Assembly: GCA_005878665.1 (NCBI GenBank)
Contig: VBLR01000117.1
Coordinates: 1-24,211 of the forward strand
DNA from: Methanobacteriota archaeon
Lineage (GTDB): Archaea > Thermoplasmatota > Thermoplasmata > RBG-16-68-12
DNA length: 24,211 nucleotides
Reading direction: 5' to 3'
Shown here: positions 21,671-24,211 of the stretch, piece by piece
Layout of the letters: every line of letters starts with the position of its first letter
How positions within the stretch are numbered: the stretch's first letter is position 1
Notes under the pieces: model-generated
What the model was told of the DNA's origin: nothing
Seen by the model: only the letters and a program-made list of their open reading frames with translations
Databases searched by the model: none
Made by a program: the position numbers and the translations under genes

Positions 21671-22480
21671 GTGAAGGAGAATTCTCCTCTCGCGCTGACG
21701 ACGGAGGACCGCATCCTCCTGTACTTCTCCGACTTCCGTAACATGGAGGAACGGTACGTCCTGCCGCAGGCGCTCACGCAGAAGGCGATCGCCTTCGCGG
21801 CCGGCATCCAGCGGAAACACCTGTCGCGGTATCTCGATGAGATGGTGCGCGACGGCTTCCTGACCGAGACGAAGGCCCACATCGAGGGCGAGAAGCAACG
21901 GATGCTCGCATACTACCTCGCCCCGCGCGGGTGGGAGCGCGCGATGGGGATCAAGGAGCGCCTGTCGAAAGTCCGGGTGCCCGTGAAGGTCGCCGGCACG
22001 ACGAAGGAGATGAGCCTCGAGGAGATCGACCGCGCGACATCCGTCCATCTGACTCTTTCGGATATCGTGCGAGAAGCGATGAACGTCGACGAGCTGGACC
22101 TGGAATATCTCGAGGGGATTGATGACCGGCGAAAACGCGCGATGGACGAGCGGGTGAAACGCCTCGAGGACTACACGCGAGCCGTCATGACCGCCTGGAA
22201 GGATGGTCGGGTCAGCGCGACGGAGCGCCTCCTCGTGGAGCAGCTGAGGGAGAACCTCGGGATTTCGCGGGAGGAACAGGAGCGTATCGAGAGCGAGGTC
22301 CTGGAGGAAGTGATCGAGAACCGCGCGGGGATCTATCGTGCGGTCGCCGCTCAGGCCCTGGAGGACGGTCCCGTGACCGAAGACGTGCGCGAACTCCTCG
22401 AAGCCTTGCGCAAGAAGCTCGGCCTGTCCTCGCACGATTGCCGAGAAATAGAAGCGGCTCTGACGAAGAACGCGGCCTAG
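21671..22480 (+). CDS. Winged-helix protein with tandem TerB-like helical segments
   Basis: A 269-residue predicted DNA-binding protein. Residues about 10-95 are a winged helix (TTEDRILLYFSDFRNMEE, then LTQKAIAFAAGIQRKHLSRY, LDEMVRDGFLTETKAHIEG and YYLAPRGWERA). A charged middle region follows, with a coiled stretch (RRKRAMDERVKRLEDYTRAV). The C-terminal third has two related helical units, WKDGRVSATERLLVEQLREN ending in IESEV, and EDGPVTEDVRELLEALRKKL ending in IEAAL. Each has a DG-x-V-(S/T)-x-x-E/D pattern like TerB/DjlA-type acidic loops. It may sense a metal or bind a partner and regulate transcription (inference). The GTG at 21671 fits the TATA-like element. Divergent from Nre across 97 bases, so regulation of Nre is plausible. 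I know of no characterised homologue with this exact architecture. Confidence 0.83.
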   Translation: MKENSPLALTTEDRILLYFSDFRNMEERYVLPQALTQKAIAFAAGIQRKHLSRYLDEMVRDGFLTETKAHIEGEKQRMLAYYLAPRGWERAMGIKERLSKVRVPVKVAGTTKEMSLEEIDRATSVHLTLSDIVREAMNVDELDLEYLEGIDDRRKRAMDERVKRLEDYTRAVMTAWKDGRVSATERLLVEQLRENLGISREEQERIESEVLEEVIENRAGIYRAVAAQALEDGPVTEDVRELLEALRKKLGLSSHDCREIEAALTKNAA

Positions 22481-22526
22481 CGGTTGGCCGACCCAGAACT
22501 GAGTGATTCATCCCTTGGCACCAGGA

Positions 22527-23192
22527 TCATTTAAGCGCCTCCACGACCAGGTTACCAGCCTTTCGATGTTCGACGATGCGAAGGAGAGCTGGTGGAAACC
22601 ACGCGGTTTCTCCTTCCTGGACTGCTTGGACTTCGGAGAAGCCGGCCGATTTCAGCATGGATTCGAGAAGTGGGTGGGAATAGACCGCGTGATGCTCATG
22701 GCCGAAGAGGCCGCGATTGAGTGCCACCATCGCTGACGCGTCCAAGTCATCCAGCCTCCAGATGCGAGGCCGTCCCCCAGTTTCTCGCTCTCTCTCCATC
22801 GTGTCGATTCGAGGCACGCTGATACGAAAGACTCCACGCGGACCTAGAATGCGACACACCTCGCGGAGGATGTGAGGAACCTGATCGATGTGGAAGTGTT
22901 CCAGAACGTGTTCGCAGTATACCGCCTCCGTGACCCCGTCGTCCAGAGGGAAGCGGTTCAGGAAATTGAAGCGCAAATCCGCCGGTCCGATCATGTCGAC
23001 GTTGCACACGCCCGGTCGGATGGTCGGACCCGACCCGAGGTTGATCCATCTCAGGGAGGCGTACCGGAGAGGGCGGAATCTCTTCCAGTATCGGACCTTA
23101 GCCCTCGTAAGGCGGAAGCGGTCCAGATAGGGGTGGGTCAGAAACGAATCGATGAGTCTGCCCGCCAAATCCCGTATTGTGGGCTCGGTCAA
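22527..23192 (-). CDS. Class I SAM-dependent methyltransferase
   Basis: A soluble methyltransferase of about 221 residues from a TTG at 23192. The Rossmann core is clear: INLGSGPTIRPGVCNVDMIG (motif I and the acidic end of strand 2), FNFLNRFPLDDGVTEAVYCEHVLEHF (motif II-III, type-11 pattern), VPHILREVCRILGPRGVFRISVPRID (post-motif), then a variable region (RIWRLDDLDASAMV, LFGHEHHAVYSHPLLESML). It resembles methyltransferases found with glycosyltransferase and cell-surface polysaccharide genes, but no such neighbours are here, and the substrate is unknown. Start: ATG 23237 and GTG 23267 are open in frame, but the TATA-like GCTTAAAGC at 23227-23235 overlaps the ATG. That puts the transcript start near 23205 and leaves TTG 23192 as the first in-frame candidate. 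The start is uncertain. Confidence 0.88.
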   Translation of the reverse strand: MTEPTIRDLAGRLIDSFLTHPYLDRFRLTRAKVRYWKRFRPLRYASLRWINLGSGPTIRPGVCNVDMIGPADLRFNFLNRFPLDDGVTEAVYCEHVLEHFHIDQVPHILREVCRILGPRGVFRISVPRIDTMERERETGGRPRIWRLDDLDASAMVALNRGLFGHEHHAVYSHPLLESMLKSAGFSEVQAVQEGETAWFPPALLRIVEHRKAGNLVVEALK

Positions 23193-23217
23193 TTGCCCCC
23201 CCCCCGCGGCCCAATTG
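23190..23217. repeat. Run of ten C/G flanked by CAATTG repeats
   Basis: Ten consecutive C (23196-23205) on the plus strand, flanked by the palindrome CAATTG at 23190-23195 and again at 23212-23217. By far the longest homopolymer noticed in the window. It lies where the methyltransferase transcript is predicted to begin, so the RNA would start with a run of G. Tract length may vary between cells or be misassembled. Confidence 0.8.
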
Positions 23218-23226
23218 ACACCCTCT

Positions 23227-23235
23227 GCTTTAAGC
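23227..23235 (-). promoter_or_regulatory. TATA-like box of the methyltransferase gene
   Basis: GCTTAAAGC on the minus strand. A start site about 26 bases downstream falls at 23205, the first G of the ten-G run. Confidence 0.45.
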
Positions 23236-23276
23236 ATGCGAGGCCTGTGGTCCGAATCGCAATTCACTCATGGAAT

Positions 23277-23681
23277 CTAAAGGCCAGGGTTCGCCCGCAC
23301 GGCGACGAAGTCGGTCCGGACAGGAATGCCATCGACTTCAGCCCCCTGGAGGAGCACCCGATCGCCTCGTTTGACTTCGTCCCTCACGAAAGCCCAGTAG
23401 GGGACCCCGTCCACGCGAACACGCGCGTTTCGGTTCCGAGAGACCCACGAGACGACGGCTTCGCGCCCTATGTAGTCGCGACGCCATCGCCGACGGAGAA
23501 AGGTCCCGAACTGTGCGACGACGAGGCCGGCAAGCCAGAGGGCGGTTGCCGCAACGAAGTCTGCGGTAAGCCCGGAGTGCAAGGGACGAGTCGCGAAGAC
23601 GAATCCGATGTACGCGAGGCCAGTCACTGCGACGCAAGCGCCGAGAACGGCGCAGACAAAGGCGACCCGAGCCCTCCCCAT
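23277..23681 (-). CDS. NfeD-like membrane protein with C-terminal OB-fold domain
   Basis: A small membrane protein of 134 residues from an ATG at 23681. Two hydrophobic helices (VAFVCAVLGACVAVTGLAYIGFVF and DFVAATALWLAGLVVAQF) are followed by an Arg-rich stretch (LRRRWRRDYIG). The C-terminal domain (EAVVSWVSRNRNARVRVDG, YWAFVRDEVKRGDRVLLQG and the end VDGIPVRTDFVAV) has the strand pattern of the NfeD OB fold. NfeD proteins work with SPFH/stomatin proteins and membrane proteases. The SPFH gene in this window is far away, so a link is only suggestive. The frame is open to a TTG at 23747, and two GTG codons lie near 23702-23705, but the ATG directly precedes the first helix. Between this gene and the methyltransferase there are only nine bases to the longest possible frame. 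Confidence 0.72.
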   Translation of the reverse strand: MGRARVAFVCAVLGACVAVTGLAYIGFVFATRPLHSGLTADFVAATALWLAGLVVAQFGTFLRRRWRRDYIGREAVVSWVSRNRNARVRVDGVPYWAFVRDEVKRGDRVLLQGAEVDGIPVRTDFVAVRANPGL

Positions 23682-23841
23682 GCGTTTCGGCCCGTCGCAC
23701 ACCACTTCGCTAGTTGAACCTTCGCTGCAGGTTTTGCGAATGGCCAACGAAGGCCCGAAGGTTCTCTGCCCTGTAATGATGACCCGTGGAACATCGGGAT
23801 GGACGGGCTCCCGACTTTCCTCCCCCGGCGGACTTCTGCGT

Positions 23842-24211
23842 CTAGCGTGCGACGAACAACCGGTATTTCTGGGTCGGGTCCGAGATCTCCATCTCGATCC
23901 GTTTCGCGATGAGCTTCTCGGGATGATGGACGCTCGGGACGCGCTGATCGAGATCCTGGAACGATTTGAAGGGACCTTTTTTGCGCTCCTCCAGGATCCC
24001 CCACATCGTCTTCTTGCCGAGGCCCGGCAACAGTTCGAGCATGTGGAAGCGAGTCGTGATCGCCTGCGCGCGGTTGAAGAAGTCCACGAACTTCTCTTCT
24101 TTCTCCTTGACGGTCTCCGCGATCACGAAGGGCAACTCCTTCTGAGCGGCGGTCGTAAGCTCCTCGTATCCGACCCGGCGTTTCACATGGAGGACCTCCG
24201 TGCGCATGTCG
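23842..24211 (-). CDS. DUF655 protein, 5' end cut by window
   Basis: Archaeal DUF655 family, a probable nucleic-acid-binding protein found beside translation and RNA-polymerase genes in many archaea (rpl21e, rpoF and ksgA neighbourhoods). The visible part has KRRVGYEELTTAAQKELPFV, then KFVDFFNRAQAITTRFHMLE, a helix-hairpin-helix segment LLPGLGKKTMWGILEERKKG with PFKSFQDLDQRV, and the end KLIAKRIEMEISDPTQKYRLFV. The family usually runs near 190-200 residues with an OB-like N-terminal part. About 123 codons are visible, and the frame stays open to the edge at 24211, so the start is outside; the ATG at 24207 is internal. Strong marker of archaeal origin. Confidence 0.93.
   Translation of the reverse strand, partial: DMRTEVLHVKRRVGYEELTTAAQKELPFVIAETVKEKEEKFVDFFNRAQAITTRFHMLELLPGLGKKTMWGILEERKKGPFKSFQDLDQRVPSVHHPEKLIAKRIEMEISDPTQKYRLFVAR

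Noticed and set aside
1..24211. Search for tRNA, rRNA, CRISPR arrays, insertion sequences and prophage genes
   Set aside because: No cloverleaf with a CCA-type end, no spaced direct repeats, no transposase or integrase motifs and no terminal inverted repeats were seen on reading both strands by eye.

Overview
The window reads as GC-rich archaeal chromosome, most likely from an uncultured member of the Thermoplasmata or a related lineage. Family-level evidence for an archaeon: an Nre-type PCNA-associated repair protein (20242-21573), a DUF655 protein (right edge), a FilR1/DUF1724 winged-helix regulator (8034-8807), and membrane or cytosolic proteins carrying zinc ribbons. Signal-level evidence: many genes have an AT-rich TATA-like box about 25-28 bases before the start codon, the spacing of leaderless archaeal transcripts. 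The lineage is an inference; no rRNA or tRNA gene was seen.

Layout. 1-7.9 kb, all on the minus strand: a thiolase cut by the window edge, a frameshifted alpha/beta hydrolase of epoxide-hydrolase type, a MOSC-domain protein, a large SPFH/flotillin-like membrane protein with an internally repeated N-terminal half, an overlapping pair (RibD/DHFR-like reductase and DUF1801), and a DHA2-type MFS exporter. 8.0-10.9 kb, plus strand: the divergent FilR1 regulator, then VOC/glyoxalase, MsrB, SRPBCC/AHSA1 and DUF2277 proteins. These are small families better known from soil bacteria, and several were probably acquired.

10.9-16.5 kb holds two large predicted surface proteins, each with an N-terminal signal sequence and a C-terminal membrane anchor: a GH27 alpha-galactosidase with NPCBM and PKD-type domains, and a phosphoesterase fused to an Ig-like domain and a large module I do not recognise. 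They suggest an outward-facing role in polymer or lipid breakdown.

16.5-18.3 kb, plus strand: a squalene-cyclase-like alpha/alpha-toroid protein and a multi-zinc-finger protein. 18.3-20.2 kb, minus strand: a frameshifted NIPSNAP protein, a polytopic membrane protein with a C-terminal zinc ribbon, and a NUDIX hydrolase that sits just after Nre. Nre is divergent from a winged-helix protein with a TerB-like helical tail. The right end, minus strand, has a SAM methyltransferase whose predicted transcript begins in a run of ten G, an NfeD-like membrane protein, and the 5'-truncated DUF655 gene.

No intergenic gap exceeds about 300 bases. I found no CRISPR array, insertion sequence, rRNA or tRNA. 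I did not find a clearly new multi-gene system; the best leads are the phosphoesterase fusion, the repeated SPFH protein, the Nre/TerB divergent pair and the G10 promoter tract.
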